A stretch of DNA of 64,000 bases from an uncultured Flammeovirgaceae bacterium (lineage in GTDB: Bacteria > Bacteroidota > Bacteroidia > Cytophagales > Cyclobacteriaceae): the NCBI GenBank assembly GCA_937883755.1, contig CAKZYA010000061.1, forward strand, positions 62,001 to 126,000. The letters run 5' to 3'. A program made the position numbers and the translations under genes. The notes under the pieces are model-generated. The model did not search any database. It was not told the DNA's origin and was given only the letters and a program-made list of their open reading frames with translations. Shown piece after piece: positions 43,100-51,846 of this stretch (positions within the stretch are counted from its first letter, which is position 1; each line of letters opens with the position of its first letter).

Positions 43100-44308
43100 A
43101 TGAAAATACTACACCTAATACTTCTGCTGCTTTCGGTCTTCATTGGACAGCTACTTTACGCCCAACCGCAGTTCTCTATTAATGAGGTGGATTCCGCTAA
43201 AGCTTCGGGTAATACAGTAACCTGCGTGGTGCATCAACAAGGTTCTAGATATTTTTTGTACTCAGGTGGAGATCATGCGTTTCTGGATGCTTTCGAGATA
43301 AGCACTAATGGCGACCTAACTCTGATTGAAAGCTATGAGACTCCTACAACGAAAAACAGGGCGGGTTTAGTAGGCTTGCGCGGAATTGTGACGGATACGG
43401 TGCATGGAAAGAATCTCCTCTTTGCTGGGCTGAAAGGTGAGGGAGCAGTAGAAGTCTTCGAGATCGAAAATAATGGTAAACTGAAAAAGGTATTTCTGCT
43501 CGAGGATACCGAATCTACCTATCTAGATGTGGTCATTACTTTACAAGTAGTTCACATGGAAAATGATACCTACCTTTTTGCCGGGGGACTGGAAAAATCC
43601 CCAGGCATGAGTTCATATAAAATTATGCCGGATGGGAGTATGCAGCACGTACAATCTCAGCCCGATACTGATGAAATATTCAATGACGGCATTATCGGTA
43701 TGTCGCTGCACCGTGTAGATGGCAAAACCTTCCTTTTCACCGGAGGCTTTCATGATAACGGACTAAGCAGCTTTCGGGTTTATGAGGATGGAACTTTCGA
43801 GAATATAAGCAATATAGAAGATACCGAAACCAGATACCTTAATGGTACTTACCCGGTAATATCCAGTTCGCTAGAAGGTAGAAATTACGTGGTAGTTGGT
43901 CATCGGCATCATATCTATTATAAGCCTACCCCTTGGGTGAAAGATCGGGAAAGTTACTATTACCACGGCGACGCAATTAGTGTTTTTATAGTAGATAAAG
44001 ATGGTGAAATCTTACCCCGCTCAATTTTCCGAGGAAACGCTGAAACGCTCATCAAAGGTCAGACTCGGTTACAAAGTCTCCCCATCAGTGAAAAATACGA
44101 TTTGATAGCTGCTGCTACCCGTGATGATAAGAGTATCCAGTTATGTGTACTCGACTGGAAAGGGCTACTGACTGATGCTGGTAAAATTAAGACGGGTTTT
44201 CCTATGTACTATGGCTTAGCAGGGCATGAGATTGATGGTAAGCTCTTTCTATTTGCCGGTGCAGTGAGTGACGAAAGAATAGTTTCTTATCGTTTGGACG
44301 AAAAATAA
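43100..44308 (+). CDS. Exported beta-propeller-like protein
   Basis: 402 residues with a signal peptide (MKILHLILLLLSVFIGQLLYAQ). The mature part shows a repeated strand pattern of about 50 residues, each ending in a segment such as NLLFAGLKGEGAVEVFEIENNGKL, YLFAGGLEKSPGMSSYKIMPDGSM, TFLFTGGFHDNGLSSFRVYEDGTF and FLFAGAVSDERIVSYRL. This is the blade pattern of a propeller with the phosphogluconolactonase-like F-x-I-x-x-D-G-x-L signature, and about seven blades fit. Enzyme activity is unproven. It lies 19 nt after the GlcG-like gene. Confidence 0.65.
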   Translation: MKILHLILLLLSVFIGQLLYAQPQFSINEVDSAKASGNTVTCVVHQQGSRYFLYSGGDHAFLDAFEISTNGDLTLIESYETPTTKNRAGLVGLRGIVTDTVHGKNLLFAGLKGEGAVEVFEIENNGKLKKVFLLEDTESTYLDVVITLQVVHMENDTYLFAGGLEKSPGMSSYKIMPDGSMQHVQSQPDTDEIFNDGIIGMSLHRVDGKTFLFTGGFHDNGLSSFRVYEDGTFENISNIEDTETRYLNGTYPVISSSLEGRNYVVVGHRHHIYYKPTPWVKDRESYYYHGDAISVFIVDKDGEILPRSIFRGNAETLIKGQTRLQSLPISEKYDLIAAATRDDKSIQLCVLDWKGLLTDAGKIKTGFPMYYGLAGHEIDGKLFLFAGAVSDERIVSYRLDEK

Positions 44309-44334
44309 TTCTTAAAACTTAACTTTTAAATTTC

Positions 44335-44772
44335 ATGAAAAGAAATAGTTGGATACCTCTACGCTTTGTAGCTGTAATGATTGCCACGGCAATTACATCT
44401 TGCTCTTCGGGTAGTGCAAGCAGAGTAGAGACAGAAGCAGAAATGGGTACTGTCTCTGAGAAAAAGAACGCACTAAGGCACGTGGTTGCTTTTCAATTTA
44501 AAGATGAAGTCCCTGCCGCAAGAAGAGGCCAAGCTGTTAAAGATTTTCTTGAGCTAAAAAACCGCATACCTGAAATCCTCTCATTTGAAGGGGGAGAGGA
44601 TGTAAGTGTAGAGGGCTTTGCCAAAGGTTTTACCCACTGTTACATCCTAACCTTTGCTGATGAGGCAGGTCGAGATATCTATCTACCTCACCCAGCACAC
44701 ATAGAAGTAGCCGAAAAGAATAAACCACTCATGAAGGATTTACTCGTTATAGACGTATCTGGAGAAATGTAA
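44335..44772 (+). CDS. Dabb-domain (stress-response A/B barrel) lipoprotein
   Basis: 145 residues. The signal and lipobox are FVAVMIATAITSCSSG (Cys about residue 23). Residues about 47-143 match the Dabb domain (LRHVVAFQFKDEVPAARRGQ, FLELKNRIPEILSFEGGEDVS, FTHCYILTFADEAGRDIYLPHPAHIEVAE). Dabb proteins are dimeric ferredoxin-like barrels, some with enzymatic roles in polyketide or aromatic chemistry. Being a lipoprotein is unusual for this domain but occurs in Bacteroidota. It ends the exported-protein run that starts with the GlcG-like gene, 26 nt after the propeller gene. Confidence 0.8.
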   Translation: MKRNSWIPLRFVAVMIATAITSCSSGSASRVETEAEMGTVSEKKNALRHVVAFQFKDEVPAARRGQAVKDFLELKNRIPEILSFEGGEDVSVEGFAKGFTHCYILTFADEAGRDIYLPHPAHIEVAEKNKPLMKDLLVIDVSGEM

Positions 44773-44795
44773 AACGGGGCTTCCTGACAGCCGAA

Positions 44796-44826
44796 AACAC
44801 CTTGGGTTCTCGAGTCTGAAGGTGTT
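44796..44826 (+). terminator. Possible terminator hairpin after the Dabb gene
   Basis: AACACCTT (44796-44803) and AAGGTGTT (44819-44826), a perfect 8-bp inverted repeat with a 15-base loop, located 24 bp after the Dabb stop. The following bases (aatctctctttat) are only moderately T-rich, so termination is possible but not certain. Confidence 0.35.
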
Positions 44827-44992
44827 AATCTCTCTTTATACTCAGGAGAGTGATGGACATGAGGTCACTAATACTGCTTTTCTACCTGACTTACCAAATG
44901 AAATTTTGGTTGCAATGTCGGACGATAAGACGTTTCAAATCTATAATATGCAGTTTTTGTTAGAGCAGATTGAGCAGGCTAAGACGCAGTAA
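44822..44992 (+). pseudogene. Possible remnant of a WD40-repeat protein
   Basis: A short open frame from GTG 44822 to TAA 44990-44992 (56 codons). Its middle reads GHEVTNTAFLPDLPN followed by EILVAMSDDKTFQIYNMQ, the order GH-x-V, F-x-P, S-x-D-x-T-x-x-I-Y of a WD40 repeat, then a C-terminal helix LLEQIEQAKTQ. The frame continues open upstream to about 44772 without a good start. A lone single repeat cannot fold into a propeller, so it is most likely the decayed end of a lost gene. Its 3' end overlaps the end of rlmB on the other strand by 14 nt. Could also be chance. Confidence 0.3.
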
Positions 44993-45731
44993 CATTACGC
45001 TGTCGAATAACCTCGTACAGACTGATGGCTGCTGCTACGGATACGTTGAGGGAAGCAATCTGTCCACTCATAGGAATTTTTACTGAGGTATTAGCCAGTT
45101 TGAGGTAAGCATCGGAAATGCCATCTTCTTCCGAGCCTAATAGCAATGCGATCGGTCCCCGTAAATCCTGCTGGGGTAATAGTTTATCTGCCTTTTCAGT
45201 GCAGGCAACCACTTGGATACCGCTATTTTTCAGGAATTGAATACTGCGTTTGAGGTTATCCTCCCGACAAACAGGAACATGGTTTAATGCTCCAGCCGAA
45301 GCTTTCATGGCATCACCGCCTAGGCGGGCATTTCCCTTGTCGGGAATAACAATGGCGTGTACTCCTAAACACTCCGCAGTACGAACAATAGCCCCAAAGT
45401 TTCGAACATCGGTAATCCGATCCATCATGATCAGCAGTGGCTCTTGCCCTCGCTGGTAGCACTCATCAATAATATTATCCAGTGAAGCATAAATGACTGA
45501 AGAGAGAAAGGCAATAATGCCCTGATGGTTTTTTCGGGTTACCCGGTTGAGTTTCTCGGTAGGAACCGTACTAATAGGAATGTGCTGCCGACGAGCTTCG
45601 GCTACAATTTCATTGAACAAATCGTTCTTTCCTCCTTTTTGCAACAGTATACGCTCGATCTCGCGCCCTGAGCTCAGCGCTTCCTGCACCGCCCGAGTGC
45701 CGAAGGCAATATCAGTTTTTGGGTGGCTCAC
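44979..45731 (-). CDS. rlmB: 23S rRNA Gm2251 2'-O-methyltransferase (SpoU/TrmH)
   Basis: 250 residues. An N-terminal substrate-binding domain (TDIAFGTRAVQEALSSGREIERILLQ) and a SPOUT methyltransferase domain with the three family motifs: DRITDVRNFGAIVRTAECLGVHAIVIP, ALLLGSEEDGISDAYLKLAN and IPMSGQIASLNVSVAAAISLYEV. It methylates the ribose of a guanosine in the 23S rRNA P loop; assignment to RlmB over other SpoU enzymes rests on the N-terminal domain and is fairly good. It overlaps the GWxTD gene by 4 nt. Confidence 0.88.
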   Translation of the reverse strand: MSHPKTDIAFGTRAVQEALSSGREIERILLQKGGKNDLFNEIVAEARRQHIPISTVPTEKLNRVTRKNHQGIIAFLSSVIYASLDNIIDECYQRGQEPLLIMMDRITDVRNFGAIVRTAECLGVHAIVIPDKGNARLGGDAMKASAGALNHVPVCREDNLKRSIQFLKNSGIQVVACTEKADKLLPQQDLRGPIALLLGSEEDGISDAYLKLANTSVKIPMSGQIASLNVSVAAAISLYEVIRQRNVTAS

Positions 45732-46948
45732 AGTGTTTTTCTTCCCTTTCTCCAGAGGTCAATATTACGAAACCAGAAACGTTCAAAAGCTTCATCACGC
45801 ATTAGATTATAATGCTGGTCGGTGAAAATGTTTTTCACCTTCATAAAGGTAAATGATGTGCTGACTAAGGTGTTGTCGGCTTCATAAATCCAAACCTCTT
45901 TTTCATCATCACGGTATACATCATCGGGTTTTCCGTAGAGGGTGTAAATCATGCCCATGCCTGTTTTCCACCCTTCTTTGTAGGTAGTGAACAGTTGATT
46001 TGCCTGGGCTACTTGTCCATAATAGTTACGAATAATCAATTTTGCCCGGTCTTGAGAGCGAGCTGCTCTCATCCAGAAGTTATCTAGTGCCAGCTTAGGA
46101 GTTTCGGCAGTTTGTAATTCACTAGCTTCTTCAGAGGTACTGATATACCGAATAGGTTGAGCCAGTTTCTCGGCTCGTACCAAACGAGGGTAATATTGAT
46201 CTTCTATCCGAAAGGAAACACCTGACAGTGAGGTGGTATCTAGTTGGGCAAAATAGAGTCCACTTTTATCAAAACGGATAGTACTATCTAGTGGGACTCG
46301 GAAGAGTGAATCTACCGTTAGTTTGGGTTGTACATCGCTACTATTGCCCAAAGGCGACGGGTTAGGACCAAAGTTGTGGTCGTAATAATAAGCATACGCC
46401 ACTGAGTCAGAGTCGTTCAGTGAAATCACTCGCACCTCGGTACCTTGAGGAATATAATTTGAGAATACTGGAATGTCTTCCTCTGCCCTCATCAGCAGCA
46501 AAGAGGAAAGCGGAAAGTTTTGGTCATTATCTAATGATACATCGAAGCGGAGTGGCAACTCAGCGCCAGCAACGGATACGGTAAGATATAAAAATACGTA
46601 ATTGGTGTTTTCTTGGATAGGCACTCCAAATTGATAATAAGCGGTGTTCCCCTCCTCTTTTATTAATTCGTTGGAGGTAAGGGATTGGGTACTTAAAGCT
46701 GTTTCAGAAGAATAGCTGTCCCGTACTTCATATTGAATAGTTGACAGCTCTACTTCTGACTGGTTGATAACTCGGAGAAATACAATCGCTTCGTTATTAC
46801 TTTCGGCTACCTTAGCATCAACCAAAACCGGAGCCTTTAGATTGTATACGTGGCTTACGTTGGTTTTTGATAAGCCTTGCCCCAAGCCAGGTAAGGTAGT
46901 GCCTACGAGCAACAGTATAGTAAAAAAGTTATAAACAGAACGTTTCAT
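45728..46948 (-). CDS. Exported GWxTD-domain protein
   Basis: 406 residues with a signal peptide (FFTILLLVGTTLPGLGQ). The C-terminal about 130 residues are a GWxTD domain: LDNFWMRAARSQDRAKLIIRNYYGQV, then YKEGWKTGMGMIYTLYGKPDDVY and the conserved WIYEADNTL. Here the signature reads G-W-K-T-G rather than G-W-x-T-D, an unusual change at the position that names the family. The N-terminal part looks like beta-sandwich. Role unknown; the family is frequent in Bacteroidota and Acidobacteria. It sits between rlmB (4-nt overlap) and the DUF2723 gene (45 nt). Confidence 0.83.
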   Translation of the reverse strand: MKRSVYNFFTILLLVGTTLPGLGQGLSKTNVSHVYNLKAPVLVDAKVAESNNEAIVFLRVINQSEVELSTIQYEVRDSYSSETALSTQSLTSNELIKEEGNTAYYQFGVPIQENTNYVFLYLTVSVAGAELPLRFDVSLDNDQNFPLSSLLLMRAEEDIPVFSNYIPQGTEVRVISLNDSDSVAYAYYYDHNFGPNPSPLGNSSDVQPKLTVDSLFRVPLDSTIRFDKSGLYFAQLDTTSLSGVSFRIEDQYYPRLVRAEKLAQPIRYISTSEEASELQTAETPKLALDNFWMRAARSQDRAKLIIRNYYGQVAQANQLFTTYKEGWKTGMGMIYTLYGKPDDVYRDDEKEVWIYEADNTLVSTSFTFMKVKNIFTDQHYNLMRDEAFERFWFRNIDLWRKGRKTL

Positions 46949-46993
46949 AATGATTACGAAAATATAGAAACTATCTGTATGATAAGCAGATTG

Positions 46994-49900
46994 TTATGAA
47001 TTTATCCGGTTATAGTGTTGCATAAGAGCCTCTTCGTACTGCTGAGCTAGCTCGGTTTTTCCTGCTGATTGTAATGCACGGCTGATTTCATTCAGCGTAA
47101 TCAGGTGCTTTTGTCGTTCATATCCACCACTACGACCTTCTTCAATCAGGTAGGTGAGCATCTCATCCGCTCGGTCACCAATGGTCTGGGCTATTTGCGT
47201 AGCCTTTTCGTCTTCGCCCAACTCAAACAAGAGTGGAACAGCTTGCGCGGTGACATAATCAAAAGGTATAGACTCATCGGGCATTATTTCTAAACTCTTG
47301 TTTATTACATTACGCGCCTCTTCAATACGTCCGGCCGCTAGCAGCTCCCGCGATAAGCTATTAAAGCTAGAGCGATGATTCAGAGCAAATTGTCGATAGT
47401 CTTCGCTGTAGTAAACGTCAGGGTTATCCAGTTCGCGCCAGTGGAAATTCTCCATCATGTTTTCGTACATCACATCCAGATTAGCAATCTCATCATTAGG
47501 GTCAGGGTTGACGATGGGCAGCAATCGGAAAGCGTTGCCTTCTTGCACCACATTTTGCTTGAAGTCGATATTGGCTCCCATCAAAGAAGTATTATTAAAA
47601 TAGATAGGGCGCTCCCATTTGTTGGTGGCGATCAAATCCAGAATCATCAGATCTTTTTTCTCTAGTGCTCGCCCCTTTAGGTTTAGCATTAAACGATCCG
47701 TTACTAGGTTACGCAACTCGACTGGAACAATCTCTTTCAAATTATCCGGTAGCTCCAGCGGAATAGAATCACTGTCAGAAACGGTTCGTTGAGCTTCGCT
47801 GGTATCGTACAGATCTACATCCAGATAGAAGGTTTTAGAGGGTACCGTATTATAATCTGCTCGGGCATTCTGAAGCTTTAGTGCCGGAGAATTCTTTTTA
47901 ATCAATCCTAAGTACTGCTCTAGATTAATAGCACCTTTTACCTGAGGATTTTCCACGTAAGGTAGATAGTCGTTTGGCCCACCTTGTTTATATTGTTCTT
48001 TGGTTAGCGAAAACGGCAATGGTTCCGATTCATAGGCCGGACGCGTCATCTGCTCAATGTACCAGTCAGTGTTAAAGTAACTGAGTACAATTACCCGCAC
48101 ATCGGTTCGGAAGCCTTCCACCTCCTGAGCATACCACAGTGGGAACGTATCGTTATCGCCCCCAGTGAAAATAATGGCGTTAGGCGCACAGGAAGCCAGG
48201 AAGTTCTTCGCCGAATCTACCGAGAAGTATCGGTCTGAACGATCGTGATCATTCCAGCCTTCGGCGGCCATAATTCCGGGTACGACCAGACAAAGCGAAG
48301 CAGCAATAATTCCGGCATTGCGATGGTTCTTCACAAATTGGCTGATAAACTGGCTTAGAGCCATTACTCCAAAACCAATCCAAATAGTGAAGGCGTAGAA
48401 TGATCCGGCGTAGATGTAATCTCGCTCTCGGGGTTCTACCGGAGGTGAGTTTAGATACACTACCAGTCCAATTCCTGTTAGTAGAAAGAGTACTCCCACT
48501 ACTGAGAAGCTTTTTACATCTTTACGGTACTGGAAGAATAGACCAATCAGTCCCAACGCCAGAGGCAGCATATAAAATTGATTGCGTCCTTTGTTCTGAG
48601 CCAGAATATCGGGTACTCCAGCGTCGCCTTCCCAAGGGCGAAGCCAGGCGGCTTCCTTAATATCACTTTCCCGACCGGCAAAATTCCACATAAAGTAACG
48701 CATGTACATATGGCCGAGCTGATAGCTAAAGAAGAAACCTAGGTTATCGGCAAAATTAGGCTCTTCGTTGGGTCGAAGCCCCATCTTTTGTCGATACAAC
48801 TGAGGGTGGTTCCCCTGGGTACTGTACGCTCGAGGAAATGGGGTGCTTTTCTTAGGATCGTACGTATTTTCCAGCTTATAATCGGTAATGATATACTTTT
48901 CTTCTCCTTTCTCATAGATAGGTGCACCCTCTTCTTGGGCTACCAGATCAGCCGTGAAGTACTGACCATAAACTAGCGGGCGGCTACCGTACTGTTCTCG
49001 TTTGAGGTAAGAGGTGAAACTGATAAATGTTTCCGGGTTATTCTCATCAATCGGTGGATTGTAGCGGGAACGGATAATGACGACTGAGTAGGAGGAGTAT
49101 CCGATCAAAATAAAGGTTAACCCTAACAAGAATGTATTTAGCATTGGCATTTTGTGCTGAATAGAGTAGCGGATGCCGTAAACTAACCCGCCTACTAAAA
49201 TTAACCCGAAAATGACAAAGCCTGAGCCGAAAGGCAGTCCAATATTGTTAACTGAGAAAACTTCAATTTTTCCAGCAATCGTTGGTAAGCCAGGTATAAT
49301 TCCAATTAGTATCAGTAGAATGAGTGCGCCACTGATCGCTAAAGTCGTGATTACCCCGCGCGTAGTAGGCTCGTGCTTATGGAAGTAATAGATCAAGCCG
49401 AGGGCAGGAATCGTTACTAAGTTAAGTAGGTGTACCCCGATTGAAAGCCCCATCGTGTAAGCAATCAGGATGAGCCAACGGTTAGCTGCTCCTTCATCCT
49501 GAATATTCTCCCACTTCAGAATAGCCCAAAAAACAAAGGCGGTAAAAAATTGAGATAAACCGTAAACCTCGGCCTCAGTAGCTGAGAACCAGATAGAATC
49601 AGAAAATAAGCAGGCCAATGACCCGATAATACCTCCGCCGAGCAACCAAACTTTTTGAGCCGGGGTTTCTTCGCCCATTTTTACTTTCAATACTTTATGG
49701 CCTAATAGCGTGATTGTCCAGAACAGGAACATAATGGCGAGGGCGGTGCTGAGTACGCTCACCATATTGACCCAGTAAGCGACCATTTCTGTATTTCCAA
49801 GGGAAAGAAAAGAAAACAAACGACCAATCAGCAGAAACAGCGGAGCACCCGGAGGGTGAGGTACTTCCAGTTTATACGATACAGCAATGAACTCCCCACA

Positions 49901-50005
49901 GTCCCAGAAACTGGCGGTTTCTTCTACCGTGAGCATATATACGATGAGAGAAACTGCGAAAATTCCCCAGCCAATAAAATCGTTGAGCTTTTTGTATGTC
50001 AGCAT
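46994..50005 (-). CDS. DUF2723 membrane protein (PMT-like glycosyltransferase family)
   Basis: 1003 residues. The N-terminal half has about ten TM helices starting with LTYKKLNDFIGWGIFAVSLIVYML and carries VEETASFWDCGEFIAVSYKLEVPHPPGAPLF, the conserved DxGEF/HPPG segment of DUF2723, which is related to dolichyl-phosphate-mannose protein mannosyltransferases. A soluble periplasmic region (about 560-800, NAIIFTGGDNDTFPLWYAQEVEG) and a C-terminal TPR-like region follow. It may glycosylate exported proteins, perhaps those of type IX secretion; this is inference. A -7 box lies 32 bp before its ATG. Confidence 0.86.
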   Translation of the reverse strand: MLTYKKLNDFIGWGIFAVSLIVYMLTVEETASFWDCGEFIAVSYKLEVPHPPGAPLFLLIGRLFSFLSLGNTEMVAYWVNMVSVLSTALAIMFLFWTITLLGHKVLKVKMGEETPAQKVWLLGGGIIGSLACLFSDSIWFSATEAEVYGLSQFFTAFVFWAILKWENIQDEGAANRWLILIAYTMGLSIGVHLLNLVTIPALGLIYYFHKHEPTTRGVITTLAISGALILLILIGIIPGLPTIAGKIEVFSVNNIGLPFGSGFVIFGLILVGGLVYGIRYSIQHKMPMLNTFLLGLTFILIGYSSYSVVIIRSRYNPPIDENNPETFISFTSYLKREQYGSRPLVYGQYFTADLVAQEEGAPIYEKGEEKYIITDYKLENTYDPKKSTPFPRAYSTQGNHPQLYRQKMGLRPNEEPNFADNLGFFFSYQLGHMYMRYFMWNFAGRESDIKEAAWLRPWEGDAGVPDILAQNKGRNQFYMLPLALGLIGLFFQYRKDVKSFSVVGVLFLLTGIGLVVYLNSPPVEPRERDYIYAGSFYAFTIWIGFGVMALSQFISQFVKNHRNAGIIAASLCLVVPGIMAAEGWNDHDRSDRYFSVDSAKNFLASCAPNAIIFTGGDNDTFPLWYAQEVEGFRTDVRVIVLSYFNTDWYIEQMTRPAYESEPLPFSLTKEQYKQGGPNDYLPYVENPQVKGAINLEQYLGLIKKNSPALKLQNARADYNTVPSKTFYLDVDLYDTSEAQRTVSDSDSIPLELPDNLKEIVPVELRNLVTDRLMLNLKGRALEKKDLMILDLIATNKWERPIYFNNTSLMGANIDFKQNVVQEGNAFRLLPIVNPDPNDEIANLDVMYENMMENFHWRELDNPDVYYSEDYRQFALNHRSSFNSLSRELLAAGRIEEARNVINKSLEIMPDESIPFDYVTAQAVPLLFELGEDEKATQIAQTIGDRADEMLTYLIEEGRSGGYERQKHLITLNEISRALQSAGKTELAQQYEEALMQHYNRINS

Positions 50006-50036
50006 GAACCTGCAACTACGTTATAAAATAGGATTG

Positions 50037-50044
50037 CAAAACTA
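50037..50044 (-). promoter_or_regulatory. Bacteroidota -7 box for the DUF2723 gene
   Basis: TAGTTTTG on the minus strand, 32 bp before the ATG of the DUF2723 gene, matches TAnnTTTG. T-rich bases occur near -33 but no clear TTTG. Confidence 0.4.
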
Positions 50045-50162
50045 ATGGAAACCCGGTAGGATTAAAACGTTTTCGGTAACTACCGTAGTAGTAATTACGC
50101 CGTAACGTACTGATAAATTTCGTAAGGGTGAGATTTTAACAATTTTTAGCAATTCGTACTGT

Positions 50163-51416
50163 CTAGATACGGGCTGCCATCAGCAGATGTAAGTCACGGT
50201 AGCGAAGGTTGAATTTCTTGCCTATAGCGGCGTTGGTCAAGCTACCTCGGTAGGTATACACACCTTTCATGAACCAGCGGCAGGTGTAGATCATTTCGTC
50301 TACGCCCCCAGCATCGCTCATCTGAATCAAGATAGGAGTAAAAATATTACTGAATACATTAGTAGCAGTGCGAGGCACTCGTGAGGCGATGTTAGGAACG
50401 CAGTAGTGAATTACATTGAATTTCCTGTATACTGGCTTTTTTAGCGTGGTTATTTCCGAAGTCTCAATACAACCTCCCTGGTCAATGCTTACATCTATGA
50501 TCACTGATTCGGCTTTCATGTTAGCGACCATTTCTTCCGTCACCACAATACGATTAGTACCCTTTTCAGCCCGAATAGCTCCGATGACTACATCCGCCTC
50601 TTCTAATGCATTACTCAAAGTAATAACATCCATAGTAGACGTATATACCTGCTGACCTAGCGTATGCTTGATACGACGAAGCTTGTACAGTTGGTTGTCA
50701 AAGATTTTTACCTCAGCTCCCAATCCAATGGCAGCTCGAGCCGCATATTCTCCTACCGTGCCTGATCCAAGAATGACAACCCTCGTAGGAGGAACTCCGG
50801 TAATCCCCCCTAAGATAATTCCCTTGCCACCGGTGTTGCTGCTTAGGTAATGAGCGGCTATTGTCATCACTGTACTGCCCGCAATCTCGCTCATGGCTCG
50901 TACTACGGGCATTCCACCTACCTTATCTTCAATAAACTCAAAGGCTACTCCGGTGATCTTTCTCTTATTAAGGGCATGAATGAATTCGGGGGTTTGGTTC
51001 CCCATTTGCAGTGCCGAGACTAAAGTTGCCCCCTGAGGGATATGTTCAATTTCTTCTAGCGTAGGAGGCTCAACTTTCAGCACAATTTCAGCATCAAACG
51101 CCTCTTTAGCAGAATATACAATTTTGGCTCCGGCTTCGCTGTATTCGTTGTCAGTGTACTTAGATGATAGTCCAGCCCCAGTTTCTATCATAATCTGATG
51201 GCCCAGATTGCTAACCACCCCTACGGATGAGGGAGTAAGTAATAAGCGATTTTCTTGAAGTGATATTTCGTTAGGAATCCCTATTGTCAGAGGCTGCTTG
51301 CCTTCCTTCACTTTGGCTAGCTGTTCCTGAGGGTAGAGTGCCTGCTCTTTGGCAAGTTCTTTAATCTCAGTGGACACCGGACTATTAGCTATTTCTGGGG
51401 TAGTTGGCTCATTCAT
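50163..51416 (-). CDS. ald: Alanine dehydrogenase
   Basis: 417 residues, with an N-terminal extension of about 40 residues before the usual IGIPNEISLQENRLLLTPSSV. Substrate and NAD-binding parts are clear: KVEPPTLEEIE, ALQMGNQ, GIILGGITGVPPTRVVILGSGTVGEYAARAAIGLGAEVKIFD (Rossmann GxGxxG with acidic end), VIIDVSIDQGGCIETS and NIASRVPRTATNVFSN. It interconverts alanine and pyruvate; transhydrogenase alpha-subunits are related, but the length and the single domain fit Ald better. It overlaps tsaE by 8 nt, in the order porX-tsaE-ald that is conserved in Bacteroidota. Confidence 0.88.
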   Translation of the reverse strand: MNEPTTPEIANSPVSTEIKELAKEQALYPQEQLAKVKEGKQPLTIGIPNEISLQENRLLLTPSSVGVVSNLGHQIMIETGAGLSSKYTDNEYSEAGAKIVYSAKEAFDAEIVLKVEPPTLEEIEHIPQGATLVSALQMGNQTPEFIHALNKRKITGVAFEFIEDKVGGMPVVRAMSEIAGSTVMTIAAHYLSSNTGGKGIILGGITGVPPTRVVILGSGTVGEYAARAAIGLGAEVKIFDNQLYKLRRIKHTLGQQVYTSTMDVITLSNALEEADVVIGAIRAEKGTNRIVVTEEMVANMKAESVIIDVSIDQGGCIETSEITTLKKPVYRKFNVIHYCVPNIASRVPRTATNVFSNIFTPILIQMSDAGGVDEMIYTCRWFMKGVYTYRGSLTNAAIGKKFNLRYRDLHLLMAARI

Positions 51417-51846
51417 GTCTGGACACGTAAATAGTGCGACGCTGATCAGGCTGCACTTCTAATGAAACTTGAAGATAGCGATCTGGTAACAAATTAGGGA
51501 TTTTTTCAGGCCACTCAACTAAACAGTAGTTTCCAGAGTAAAAATATTCCTCTACACCAATATCCAACGCCTCTAATTCGTCATTTAAACGATAAAAATC
51601 AAAGTGATAGACCAGCTTTCCATCCTCGGTTTCGTATTCATTTACAATAGAGAATGTTGGGCTGCTCATAGAATCCAGCACCTTCCATTGGCGACCGAGC
51701 TCCTTAATTAGCGTCGTTTTACCTGCTCCTAAATCACCCTGGAAAAGCCAAATATCGTAAGATTTGCCCCAATCAATTAAATTTTGGGCAAACTGAGGCA
51801 AGTTTTCTTCTGATATTGACTCGCTAACCCATTCATTTTTAGGCAT
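51409..51846 (-). CDS. tsaE: tRNA threonylcarbamoyl-adenosine ATPase
   Basis: 145 residues. The P-loop is GDLGAGKTT (residues about 37-45), followed by SPTFSIVNEYETED (switch), HFDFYRLNDELEALDIGVEEYF and VEWPEKI, the complete TsaE order. It helps make t6A at position 37 of ANN-decoding tRNAs with TsaB and TsaD. It overlaps porX by 8 nt upstream and ald by 8 nt downstream, so all three are likely one transcript. Confidence 0.93.
   Translation of the reverse strand: MPKNEWVSESISEENLPQFAQNLIDWGKSYDIWLFQGDLGAGKTTLIKELGRQWKVLDSMSSPTFSIVNEYETEDGKLVYHFDFYRLNDELEALDIGVEEYFYSGNYCLVEWPEKIPNLLPDRYLQVSLEVQPDQRRTIYVSRHE

Noticed and set aside
50060-50110. Short inverted repeat CGGTA/TACCG upstream of the DUF2723 gene
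   Set aside because: Only 5-bp arms with a 2-base loop; too short to separate from chance.
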